This document shows, piece by piece, positions 1 through 5,804 of a stretch of DNA of 5,804 bases. The stretch covers positions 1,829,529 to 1,835,332 of the forward strand of contig CP070733.1 in NCBI GenBank assembly GCA_020347585.1, in the 5' to 3' direction. The translations under genes and the position numbers were made by a program. The stretch is from Pseudomonadota bacterium. Lineage in GTDB: Bacteria > Pseudomonadota > Gammaproteobacteria > CAMYNG01. The notes beneath the pieces are model-generated. The model saw only the letters and a program-made list of their open reading frames with translations. It ran no database searches and had not been told where the DNA came from. The stretch's first letter is position 1. Each line of letters opens with the position of its first letter.

Positions 1-1193
1 CTGGGGGACTCTGCCTCGCCAACCAGGGACTACTCGAATTCGTCGAGATGTTCAAAGCACCCATCAAGGTCCTGCACCCGCTTCTCACTGCGACCCAGGA
101 AGGCAACTACATGGGCACCGAAGGACTGTCGGCAATTCCATTCGACGGTATCATCCTCGCCCACTCCAATGAGTCCGAATGGCAGGCCTTCAAGCACAAC
201 CGCAACAATGAAGCGTTTCTGGATCGTATCTACATCGTCAAGGTGCCCTACTGCCTGCGCACTTCCGAGGAAGTGAAGATCTACGATAAGTTGTTACGCA
301 ACAGTTCGCTCTCCGAAGCGCCGTGCGCGCCTGACACCCTGGAGATGATGGCCCAATTTGCGGTCCTATCGCGCGTCAAAGAACCCGAGAACTCGAGCGT
401 TTACTCCAAAATGCGCATCTACGATGGCGAAAGCCTCAAGGATGTCGATCCCAAGTCCAAGTCCTACCAGGAGTACCGCGACTACGCTGGCGTTGACGAG
501 GGCATGGAGGGCTTGTCGACGCGCTTTGCATTCAAGATCCTCTCCAAGGTGTTTAACTATGACCACTCAGAGGTGGCGGCCAACCCGGTTCACCTGCTGT
601 ACGTGCTTGAGCAACAAATAGCACAGGAGCAGTTCGCGCCCGAACTCGAGGAGAAGTACATCTCATATATCAAGGGCTACATGGCGCCGCGCTATGCCGA
701 GTTCATCGGTAAGGAGATCCAGACTGCGTATCTCGAGTCGTATTCGGAGTACGGCCAGAACATCTTTGATCGCTACGTCACCTATGCCGACTATTGGATC
801 CAGGATGAGGAGTATCGCGACCCGGACACCGGCGAAAGTTTTGATCGGGCCTCTCTGAACGAGGAACTGGAGAAGATTGAAAAGCCGGCCAACATCAGCA
901 ATCCGAAGGATTTCCGCAACGAGATCGTCAACTTTGTGCTGCGCGCCCGCGCCAACAACGATGGCAACAACCCCGCGTGGACCAGCTACGAGAAGCTGCG
1001 GGGCGTGATAGAGAAGAAGATGTTCTCCAACACGGAGGATCTGTTGCCGGTTATCTCATTCAACGCCAAGGCCTCAGCCGAGGATCAAAAGAAGCACGAG
1101 GACTTCGTCCACCGCATGGTCGAAAAGGGTTACACGGAGAAACAGGTCCGCTTGCTGTCCGAGTGGTATCTGCGGGTACGCAAGGCATCCTGA
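1..1193 (+). CDS. prkA: PrkA/YeaG AAA+ family protein (serine protein kinase PrkA), C-terminal ~60%, 5' end outside window
   Basis: The frame is open from the first full codon at base 3 (reading GGLCLANQGLLEFVEMFK) to the TGA at 1191-1193, giving 396 visible residues. E. coli YeaG has about 644, so roughly 250 N-terminal residues, including the Walker A loop, lie upstream. The Met at 48 is internal, not a start. Counting from that Met, the ILAHSNESEW stretch holds a sensor-1-like Asn41; NNEAFLDR ends in Arg60, an arginine-finger candidate; GLSTRF near 155-160 resembles a sensor-2 region. The helical PrkA C-terminal domain follows. The family is cytoplasmic and linked to starvation and stationary-phase stress. 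It was named a serine kinase from B. subtilis work, but later work reports ATP-dependent protease activity, so the activity is unsettled. It is the first visible gene of an operon with yeaH and spoVR; its promoter is not visible. The family assignment is very secure. Confidence 0.96.
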   Translation, partial: GGLCLANQGLLEFVEMFKAPIKVLHPLLTATQEGNYMGTEGLSAIPFDGIILAHSNESEWQAFKHNRNNEAFLDRIYIVKVPYCLRTSEEVKIYDKLLRNSSLSEAPCAPDTLEMMAQFAVLSRVKEPENSSVYSKMRIYDGESLKDVDPKSKSYQEYRDYAGVDEGMEGLSTRFAFKILSKVFNYDHSEVAANPVHLLYVLEQQIAQEQFAPELEEKYISYIKGYMAPRYAEFIGKEIQTAYLESYSEYGQNIFDRYVTYADYWIQDEEYRDPDTGESFDRASLNEELEKIEKPANISNPKDFRNEIVNFVLRARANNDGNNPAWTSYEKLRGVIEKKMFSNTEDLLPVISFNAKASAEDQKKHEDFVHRMVEKGYTEKQVRLLSEWYLRVRKAS

Positions 1194-1194
1194 C

Positions 1195-1198
1195 GGGG
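1195..1198 (+). promoter_or_regulatory. Weak Shine-Dalgarno of yeaH
   Basis: A short GGGG run in the 11-nt gap after the prkA stop lies 6 nt before the GTG at 1205. It is a poor match to AGGAGG, so yeaH translation may depend partly on ribosomes finishing prkA. It supports the GTG start, which also gives the N-terminus expected for the family (MTQVIDRRLNGRNKS). Confidence 0.4.
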
Positions 1199-1204
1199 TA
1201 GCGC

Positions 1205-2476
1205 GTGACGCAGGTCATCGACAGGCGACTCAACGGGCGCAATAAGAGCGCGGTCAACCGACAGCGCTTTCTCCGGCGCTTCAGGAGCCAGATAAAGCGT
1301 GCGGTGGGCGAGGCGATCTCGGGGCGCAGCATCATCGACATCGACAGCGGCGAGAAGATCAACATTCCCACCCGTGACATGTCGGAGCCGACCTTTCAGC
1401 ATGCGGGCGGTGGACGCCGCGAAGCGGTACATCCTGGCAATCGCGAGTTCGTCCCCGGCGATAAGGTCAAACGCCCACCGAACGGTGGGGAGGGCCCCGG
1501 CGGCAAAGCCAGCAACAGCGGTGAGGGCGAGGACGAATTCGCCTTCCAGCTCTCGCGTGAAGAGTTTCTCGAACTTTTCTTCGAGGACCTAGCCCTGCCC
1601 GATCTGGTCAAGACGCAGCTTGCCATGCTGACCGACTTCAACACCGTGCGGGCCGGTTATTCCAGCGACGGGGTGCCGGCCAATATCAACGTAGTGCGTT
1701 CCCTGCGCGGTGCACTGGCACGGCGCATGGCGCTGCGCGGCCCGCATATCCGGCGCGTTCATGAAGCCGAGGCCGAACTGGAGACGCTCCAGGCGGCACC
1801 GTCCGAAGACGAGGATAGCGCAGCACGCCGCGCGACGCTCGAGGAGGAGATACAACAGCTGCGGCGGCGTATCGAGTCGATACCCTTCATCGATACGTTT
1901 GACCTGCGCTACAACCACCGCATCAAACAACCCAAGCCTACCACCCAGGCGGTGATGTTCTGCCTGATGGACGTATCAGGCTCCATGGACCAACAGCGCA
2001 AGGATATCGCCAAGCGTTTTTTCATACTGTTGTACTTGTTTCTCAAGCGTAACTACGAGCGCATCGACGTGGTATTCATTCGCCACCACACCGTCGCCAA
2101 GGAGGTCAGCGAAGAGGAGTTCTTCCACTCGCGCGAAACCGGCGGCACCGTGGTCTCAAGCGCCCTGGAGGTGATGCGGGACATCATGCGTGAGCGCTAC
2201 CCCACGGCAGACTGGAACATCTACGCAGCACAGGCGTCGGACGGCGACAACTGGGACAACGACAGTCCCAAATGTCACGACCTTCTGGCGGCAAGCATCA
2301 TGCCGGCGCTGCAGTACTTCGCCTATGTGGAAATCACGCCCGATCATCACCAGAGTCTTTGGCAGGAGTACGAAAACATTGCCGCGAACTACCGCAACTT
2401 CGCCATGCAGCAAATCGACAGTGCAACGGACATCTACCCGGTGTTTCGCGATCTGTTCAGGAAACAAGATACATGA
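1205..2476 (+). CDS. yeaH: YeaH family protein (DUF444), VWA-like with intact MIDAS motif
   Basis: This 423-residue protein (E. coli YeaH is about 427) begins at a GTG, 11 nt after the prkA stop. The basic N-terminus (IDRRLNGRNKSAVNRQRFLRR, shown here in part) is typical of YeaH. A Gly/Glu-rich flexible stretch spans about 92-110, followed by an acidic helix (EEFLELFFEDLALPDL, about 119-134). A charged helix predicted to be a coiled coil lies at about 184-225. A von Willebrand A-like domain follows with all three metal-ion-dependent adhesion elements: Asp256-x-Ser258-x-Ser260 in DVSGSMD, Thr315 in ETGGTVVS and Asp346 in ASDGDNW. There is no signal peptide or membrane segment, so it is cytoplasmic. 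The exact function is unknown. By analogy with MoxR-type AAA+ proteins paired with VWA proteins (RavA-ViaA, NorQ-NorD, CbbQ-CbbO), I infer it is the adaptor or effector of PrkA. Its stop overlaps the spoVR start. Confidence 0.95.
   Translation: MTQVIDRRLNGRNKSAVNRQRFLRRFRSQIKRAVGEAISGRSIIDIDSGEKINIPTRDMSEPTFQHAGGGRREAVHPGNREFVPGDKVKRPPNGGEGPGGKASNSGEGEDEFAFQLSREEFLELFFEDLALPDLVKTQLAMLTDFNTVRAGYSSDGVPANINVVRSLRGALARRMALRGPHIRRVHEAEAELETLQAAPSEDEDSAARRATLEEEIQQLRRRIESIPFIDTFDLRYNHRIKQPKPTTQAVMFCLMDVSGSMDQQRKDIAKRFFILLYLFLKRNYERIDVVFIRHHTVAKEVSEEEFFHSRETGGTVVSSALEVMRDIMRERYPTADWNIYAAQASDGDNWDNDSPKCHDLLAASIMPALQYFAYVEITPDHHQSLWQEYENIAANYRNFAMQQIDSATDIYPVFRDLFRKQDT
2459..2462 (+). promoter_or_regulatory. 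Shine-Dalgarno of spoVR inside the yeaH end
   Basis: AGGA lies 10 nt before the ATG at 2473, within the last codons of yeaH. It supports starting spoVR at that ATG rather than at an in-frame upstream ATG at 2272, which lies deep in yeaH. The ATG overlaps the yeaH TGA (ATGA), so translation is probably coupled. Confidence 0.5.
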
Positions 2477-3978
2477 GCCGCAAACTTCTGTCCGAGGGAT
2501 CGGAGTGGTCGTTCGATCTGATTGATCGCTACGACCGCGAGATCGCCCGCGTCGCTGCCGATTTCGGTCTCGATACCTACCCCAACCAGATCGAGGTCAT
2601 AGCGGCCGAGCAAATGATGGATGCCTACTCGTCAGTGGGCATGCCGGTCAACTATCATCATTGGTCGTTCGGCAAACAGTTCATAGGCGTGGAACAGCGC
2701 TATAAACGCGGCCACATGGGTCTCGCCTACGAGATCGTGATCAACTCGAACCCCTGTATTGCCTACCTCATGGAAGAGAACACCATGACGATGCAGGCGC
2801 TGGTGATTGCCCACGCGGCATACGGGCACAATTCGTTCTTCAAGAACAACTATCTGTTTCGTGCCTGGACCAACGCCGATGCCATCATCGATTACCTGTT
2901 GTTCGCACGCAACTATATCAGCGAGTGCGAGCAACGCTATGGCGAGGAAGAGGTCGAACTTCTGATCGACTCCTGCCACGCCCTGATGAACTACGGAGTC
3001 GATCGCTACAAGCGCCCGTCACAGTTGTCCGCGGAGCAGGAACGCCAACGTCAGAAAGAGCGCGAGGAGTACCTGCAATCACAGGTTAATGACCTATGGC
3101 GCACGGTGCCCGTGCGAAACCCGGCCGACTCCGCCGGGACCGAGGCGCGTTTCCCTGCCGAACCACAGGAAAATCTTCTTTACTTCATCGAGAAAAATGC
3201 CCCGCTGCTCGAACCCTGGCAGCGCGAGATCGTTCGCATCGTGCGCAAGGTTGCCCAGTACTTCTATCCGCAGCGCCAGACCCAGGTGATGAACGAAGGC
3301 TGGGCGACGTTCTGGCACTATACGATCCTCAACCGCCTTTATGATGAGGGTCTGGTCAGCGACGGTTTCATGATGGAATTTTTACAGTCGCACACCAATG
3401 TCGTGGCACAACCGTCCTTTGATAGCCCATTCTACAGCGGCATCAATCCCTATGCGCTAGGCTTCGCCATGATGTCGGACATACGGCGAATTTGCGAGGA
3501 CCCCACCGACGAGGATCGCTACTGGTTTCCCGAAATTTCCGGTAGCGACTGGATCAGGACGCTGGATTTTGCCATGCGCAATTTCAAGGACGAAAGCTTC
3601 ATCGCACAATACCTCTCACCGCGATTGATCCGCGAGTTCAAGCTGTTCTCGGTGCTGGACGACGATGCCAACAAGCACCTGGAGATTTCCGCGATACACA
3701 ACGAGCAAGGCTACCGGGAGGTACGCCAGGCACTGGCCGACCAGTACAACCTCGGCAGCCGCGAACCCAACATCCAGGTCTACAAGGTCGACCGCAACGG
3801 CGACCGCTCGCTGACATTGCGCCATACGCAGTACGAACGCCGCCCGCTGGCTGACTCGGCGGACGAGGTCGTCAAGCATCTTGGGCGCCTGTGGGGTTTC
3901 ACGGTACGCCTAGAATCGGTGGCCAGCAACGGAAAAGCGGAACTTGTGCATGAGTACCCCATCAGGCAGCAGGCATGA
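2473..3978 (+). CDS. spoVR: SpoVR family protein (YcgB-like)
   Basis: This 501-residue soluble protein (E. coli YcgB is about 510) starts at the ATG that overlaps the yeaH stop and gives MSRKLLSEGSEWSFDLID, the usual family N-terminus. Family hallmarks in order: YHHWSFGK at 61-68, RGHMGLAYEIVINSNPC at 79-95, the block MEENTMTMQALVIAHAAYGHNSFFKNN at about 100-126 (His114, His119), a charged helix at about 185-205, NEGWATFWHY at 274-283 (Glu275, His282), and INPYALGF at 324-331. The C-terminal ~100 residues look like a separate small alpha/beta unit. The family is named for B. subtilis SpoVR, needed for spore cortex formation, but it is widespread in non-sporulating bacteria, where expression follows starvation signals; no biochemical activity is established. 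The grouped His and Glu residues could bind a metal (inference). Gene order suggests it works with PrkA and YeaH. No truncation or frameshift is seen. Confidence 0.95.
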   Translation: MSRKLLSEGSEWSFDLIDRYDREIARVAADFGLDTYPNQIEVIAAEQMMDAYSSVGMPVNYHHWSFGKQFIGVEQRYKRGHMGLAYEIVINSNPCIAYLMEENTMTMQALVIAHAAYGHNSFFKNNYLFRAWTNADAIIDYLLFARNYISECEQRYGEEEVELLIDSCHALMNYGVDRYKRPSQLSAEQERQRQKEREEYLQSQVNDLWRTVPVRNPADSAGTEARFPAEPQENLLYFIEKNAPLLEPWQREIVRIVRKVAQYFYPQRQTQVMNEGWATFWHYTILNRLYDEGLVSDGFMMEFLQSHTNVVAQPSFDSPFYSGINPYALGFAMMSDIRRICEDPTDEDRYWFPEISGSDWIRTLDFAMRNFKDESFIAQYLSPRLIREFKLFSVLDDDANKHLEISAIHNEQGYREVRQALADQYNLGSREPNIQVYKVDRNGDRSLTLRHTQYERRPLADSADEVVKHLGRLWGFTVRLESVASNGKAELVHEYPIRQQA

Positions 3979-4150
3979 CGCTCATAAGCTGTGTCCCATC
4001 CAGTAACTTGGTTCACGTAGGCTAAAGCGCACTACGAGGTAACCGAATAGCGTCAACGCCCGTTTGGGATGCAGCCAACGCACGCCCTGCGATAGTGGCG
4101 CAAAACCGCGTTTCACCACCAACCGCACGATTGCGAGTATCGCGAGCGGC
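3979..4150. other. Convergent intergenic region with one doubtful minus-strand ORF
   Basis: This 172-nt gap separates the 3' ends of spoVR (plus) and mrpG (minus). On the minus strand a frame is open from a GTG at 4197, inside mrpG, to a TGA at 3982-3984, 3 nt from the spoVR stop. It could encode 71 residues, the last ~58 hydrophobic and basic (for example LAILAIVRLVVKRGFAPL and LTLFGYLVVRF). I recognise no family, and no Shine-Dalgarno is evident. An imperfect hairpin lies at 4008-4046 (TTGGTT with AACCGA, CGTAG with CTACG, 11-nt loop) but has no T-tract. It may be a gene remnant, a small membrane peptide or simple chance; terminators for both operons should lie around here but are not recognisable. 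Confidence 0.4.
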
Positions 4151-4450
4151 TTACCGAAGATTTGAATTCGAGTTCGACATCTCGCGCGTGGCGGCACGAC
4201 TTAGGGCGTGAGATGCCAAGGGCAGTGTTAGCATGAGTAACATTACAATAACCAGCAAACGCCAGGTCCAGGCTGTTTCCTGAATAATCAGGGCTGCGCC
4301 AGTCGCGAACATGATGACCGCCACGGTGCCAGCCTTGGTGGCTGCATGTTGCCGCGACAATGCATCTGGTAATCGCACCAGGCCAGCGGCTGCAACGAGG
4401 ATAACCAATGTCCCGATGACACAGAGCGCCCATCCCAGCCAGCTAATCAT
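4151..4450 (-). CDS. mrpG: Mrp/Mnh cation:proton antiporter subunit G
   Basis: This 99-residue membrane protein starts at the ATG whose A-T-G-A overlaps the mrpF stop; family members are usually about 100-120 residues. A longer in-frame reading reaches back to 4735 but only covers mrpF in another frame. Three membrane segments are visible at about 3-24, 40-57 and 61-83. Between the first two lies the diagnostic loop GLVRLPDALSRQHAATKAGT at 23-42, matching the family pattern G-x-x-R-x-P-D...R-x-H-A-A-T-K. The third segment ends in LPLASHALSRAA, the usual exit signature. MrpG is a small structural subunit of the multisubunit Na+(Li+,K+)/H+ antiporter in the inner membrane, which supports sodium and pH homeostasis. 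The C-terminal tail SNSNSNLR is not conserved in the family as I know it. It is the last recognised gene of the operon. Confidence 0.93.
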   Translation of the reverse strand: MISWLGWALCVIGTLVILVAAAGLVRLPDALSRQHAATKAGTVAVIMFATGAALIIQETAWTWRLLVIVMLLMLTLPLASHALSRAATREMSNSNSNLR

Positions 4451-4722
4451 ACATCCTCCTCCCCGTCCCCTACCAAGCGATCGATCAATCGCGCCCAGGC
4501 AATGGTGGCCACGAAACCCACTAGAGCCAGGCCGATAGCGACATCGAGAAACGCTGAACTTCCGCTCACCATGGCAGCACAGATGCATAACACGACGCCA
4601 TTCGCGAACAACAAATCCAATGCTATCACCCGGTCTGCCCGGGTGGGGCCCGCCAGCAATCGATAAAATCCAACCCGGGAGGCCAACACGACCAGGACTA
4701 CGAATACATACACAGAGCTCAC
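4447..4722 (-). CDS. mrpF: Mrp/Mnh cation:proton antiporter subunit F
   Basis: This 91-residue integral membrane protein begins at a GTG (4722-4720) that overlaps the mrpE stop as GTGA and follows a strong Shine-Dalgarno; the length is normal for MrpF. Three membrane segments are visible: about 3-23, 33-53 and 60-79. The family signature RLLAGPTRADRVIALD (21-36) links segments 1 and 2, with Asp30, Arg31 and Asp36 conserved. FLDVAIGLALVGFVATIAWAR (quoted here only up to the window limit, from Phe58) marks the third segment with Asp60. MrpF is one of the small hydrophobic subunits that pack against MrpE and MrpG in the antiporter; the buried acidic residues are thought to matter for ion transfer. 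Its stop overlaps the mrpG start as ATGA, so the genes are likely translationally coupled. Confidence 0.93.
   Translation of the reverse strand: MSSVYVFVVLVVLASRVGFYRLLAGPTRADRVIALDLLFANGVVLCICAAMVSGSSAFLDVAIGLALVGFVATIAWARLIDRLVGDGEEDV
4454..4462 (-). promoter_or_regulatory. Strong Shine-Dalgarno of mrpG
   Basis: On the minus strand GGAGGAGGA lies 3 nt before the ATG at 4450-4448; the first GGAGG within it gives a longer, more usual spacing. It sits inside the last codons of mrpF and fixes the mrpG start at this ATG. Confidence 0.65.
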
Positions 4723-5054
4723 GACTGTCCTCCAATTAGAACGCGGATGGGGAACAGAAATTTCTGTGCGATTTCGGACAGCGTAGTCTCTATATCTTCG
4801 GAATCCAGCACATGCAACAATAGCTCGCGCCGCTCGATATCGATATCCACTGTGCTGGTTCCGGGCGTGAGCGTGACCATTGCCGCCAGCAATATTACCC
4901 CGGGTTGGCTCAAATCAGCGTAGCCCAGGCGGGCGAAGCCTCGTCGTGGTGCATTGCTCGCGATCAGAATAGTCACGCTGGTTGTCCAAGCCGAAAGCAA
5001 CATTGCGCTGGCGAAACGCCAAAGCAAAATCACTATTGCCTGCAGCCTGTTCAT
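4719..5054 (-). CDS. mrpE: Mrp/Mnh cation:proton antiporter subunit E, short form
   Basis: I start this 111-residue protein at the ATG (5054-5052) that overlaps the mrpD stop as ATGA and has GAGGGG 6 nt upstream. An in-frame GTG at 5072 would add only six residues and lies within mrpD. A long hydrophobic N-terminal stretch (about 5-32, MNRLQAIVILLWRFASAMLL onward) is followed by a basic segment, then the family hallmark PGVILLAAMVTLTPGTSTVDID at about 51-72, with TLTPGT at 61-66, and LLHVLD at 79-84 in the cytoplasmic alpha/beta domain. Classical MrpE is about 158-160 residues, with TLTPGT near 112-118, so the first ~50 residues, carrying two membrane helices, are absent. The rest aligns well and no remnant is expected upstream because mrpD abuts directly. 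It is therefore a short-form MrpE, probably functional since all neighbours are intact. Confidence 0.9.
   Translation of the reverse strand: MNRLQAIVILLWRFASAMLLSAWTTSVTILIASNAPRRGFARLGYADLSQPGVILLAAMVTLTPGTSTVDIDIERRELLLHVLDSEDIETTLSEIAQKFLFPIRVLIGGQS
4728..4733 (-). promoter_or_regulatory. Strong Shine-Dalgarno of mrpF
   Basis: On the minus strand GGAGGA lies 5 nt before the GTG at 4722-4720, inside the end of mrpE. It supports this GTG as the start over a second GTG three codons downstream. Confidence 0.7.
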
Positions 5055-5804
5055 GGCACGCCCCTCGCCCACAACATCGAAGTCGCAGAATTCGTATATT
5101 GGATCAGCGATTCCGGGAACAAGCCCATTACCAGCAGCAAAAGTGCCAGCACAACCACGGTGGCGTAGGCCGGACCCGCGTGCCTGACCGGTGCAAGTAA
5201 CACAGCGCCGCGCGGATGGGGCTTCCAGAATCCCTCAAGCCAGATCTTCACCATGGAATACAGCGTCAGCAAGCCCACGGCAAGTGCAAGGCCGCCCCAG
5301 GCGTACCGCCCCTGTGAGAAAGATTCTTGCACCAAAAGAAACTTGCCCCAGAACCCGGAGGAAGGTGGAATACCCACCAGCGACAAGCCGGCGACCAGAA
5401 ACAATATTGCCAACAAGGGCCTCGCGGGATAAAGACCTCCAATACGACGCAAATCGAAGTGACCCGCAGTGCGCCACATAATGACCGCGATGAGGAACAA
5501 GCTCGCCTTTGCCAGGATATTGAGGATCATAAAGAACAACCCGGCAGCTCCACCGGCAGGGCTGGCCAGTGCGACCGCCAGCAGCAAGTAGCCGATTTGG
5601 CTGACAATATGAAATGCTAGGATGCGACGCAGGTCCCAGTGATAGGCCGCACCGAGCACACCGCTGACCTTGGTCGCAAACGCGATCCAACCCAACGCCT
5701 CGTAAAATACAATCGGCTGGCCGATAAATACTTCCCCCATCAGCCGCAGCATTACGTATATACCCACCTTAGTAATCAGCCCACCGATTAGTGCCAGCAA
5801 CGGC
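5051..5804 (-). CDS. mrpD: Mrp/Mnh cation:proton antiporter subunit D, C-terminal half, 5' end outside window
   Basis: The minus-strand frame is open from the right edge; the visible 250 residues begin PLLALIGGLITKVGIY, so the apparent TTG start at 5800 is just an internal Leu codon. MrpD is about 490-500 residues, so roughly the N-terminal half is missing. It belongs to the proton-pumping family shared with complex I subunits NuoL/M/N. Numbering visible residues, Lys12 in LITKVGIY and Lys99 in NILAKASLFL are the conserved membrane lysines of the proton path; His65 lies in ILAFHIVSQIGY; GIPPSSGFWGKF at 134-145 is the late-helix signature. The C-terminus ends soon after the last helix (MGLFPESLIQYTNSATSMLW), without the long extension of MrpA. 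That, plus mrpE, mrpF and mrpG directly after it, supports MrpD over MrpA or a NADH dehydrogenase subunit. It likely forms an ion-translocating channel of the inner-membrane antiporter. Confidence 0.92.
   Translation of the reverse strand, partial: PLLALIGGLITKVGIYVMLRLMGEVFIGQPIVFYEALGWIAFATKVSGVLGAAYHWDLRRILAFHIVSQIGYLLLAVALASPAGGAAGLFFMILNILAKASLFLIAVIMWRTAGHFDLRRIGGLYPARPLLAILFLVAGLSLVGIPPSSGFWGKFLLVQESFSQGRYAWGGLALAVGLLTLYSMVKIWLEGFWKPHPRGAVLLAPVRHAGPAYATVVVLALLLLVMGLFPESLIQYTNSATSMLWARGVP
5061..5066 (-). promoter_or_regulatory. Shine-Dalgarno deciding the mrpE start
   Basis: On the minus strand GAGGGG lies 6 nt before the ATG at 5054-5052. It sits downstream of the alternative GTG at 5072, so it can serve only the ATG, which is the basis for choosing the shorter reading. 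Confidence 0.65.

Noticed and set aside
1060..1432. Minus-strand ORFs opposite the prkA-yeaH junction
   Set aside because: They are Arg/Pro/Ala-rich low-quality translations lying across two well-supported plus-strand genes; typical shadow frames.
2272..2472. Upstream extension of the spoVR frame to an ATG at 2272 (568 residues)
   Set aside because: It lies wholly inside yeaH, its translation does not resemble the SpoVR N-terminus, and the ATG at 2473 gives the usual family start and length.
4008..4046. Imperfect hairpin as a bidirectional terminator
   Set aside because: The stem is interrupted by an uneven internal loop, is not GC-rich and has no T-tract on either side.
4451..4735. Long minus-strand frame running into mrpG from 4735 (194 residues)
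   Set aside because: The first 95 residues are mrpF read in another frame with no membrane pattern; MrpG homology begins at the ATG at 4450.
5055..5072. Longer MrpE starting at GTG 5072
   Set aside because: The Shine-Dalgarno GAGGGG lies downstream of that GTG and fits only the ATG at 5054, which also makes the usual ATGA overlap.
5051..5804. NADH dehydrogenase subunit (NuoL/M/N) or MrpA instead of MrpD
   Set aside because: The family is shared, but the following genes are mrpE, mrpF and mrpG, and the C-terminus lacks the MrpA extension.

Overview
The window looks like a piece of a moderately GC-rich proteobacterial chromosome, most likely gammaproteobacterial. The three plus-strand proteins can be followed almost motif by motif against what I remember of E. 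coli YeaG, YeaH and YcgB. The minus strand carries an Mrp-type cation/proton antiporter, common in marine, halophilic and alkaliphilic bacteria, so an environmental gammaproteobacterium is a reasonable guess. No mobile element, tRNA, rRNA or CRISPR array is visible.

Left part, plus strand (1-3978): a tight operon of prkA (yeaG; 5' end cut off by the window), yeaH (DUF444, von Willebrand A-like) and spoVR (ycgB). prkA and yeaH are 11 nt apart; yeaH and spoVR share an ATGA stop/start overlap. This is a widely conserved but poorly understood stress and starvation module: an AAA+ protein, a VWA/MIDAS protein and a SpoVR-family protein. E. coli keeps yeaGH and ycgB apart; here they form one transcription unit.

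Middle (3979-4150): 172 nt between convergent operons. It holds one weak minus-strand open frame and an imperfect hairpin without a T-tract; no clear terminator is seen.

Right part, minus strand (5804 down to 4151): the distal end of an mrp (mnh/pha) operon, read as mrpD (N-terminal half outside the window), mrpE, mrpF and mrpG. Each junction is a 4-nt stop/start overlap (ATGA, GTGA, ATGA) with a purine-rich Shine-Dalgarno just upstream, as expected for a membrane complex made from translationally coupled genes. MrpE is about 50 residues shorter at its N-terminus than the classical family form. mrpA, mrpB and mrpC must lie elsewhere, probably beyond the right edge.

Nothing here is a wholly unknown system. 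The most interesting content is the PrkA-YeaH-SpoVR triad, whose biochemistry is unresolved, the His/Glu motifs in SpoVR that look like a metal site, and the shortened MrpE.
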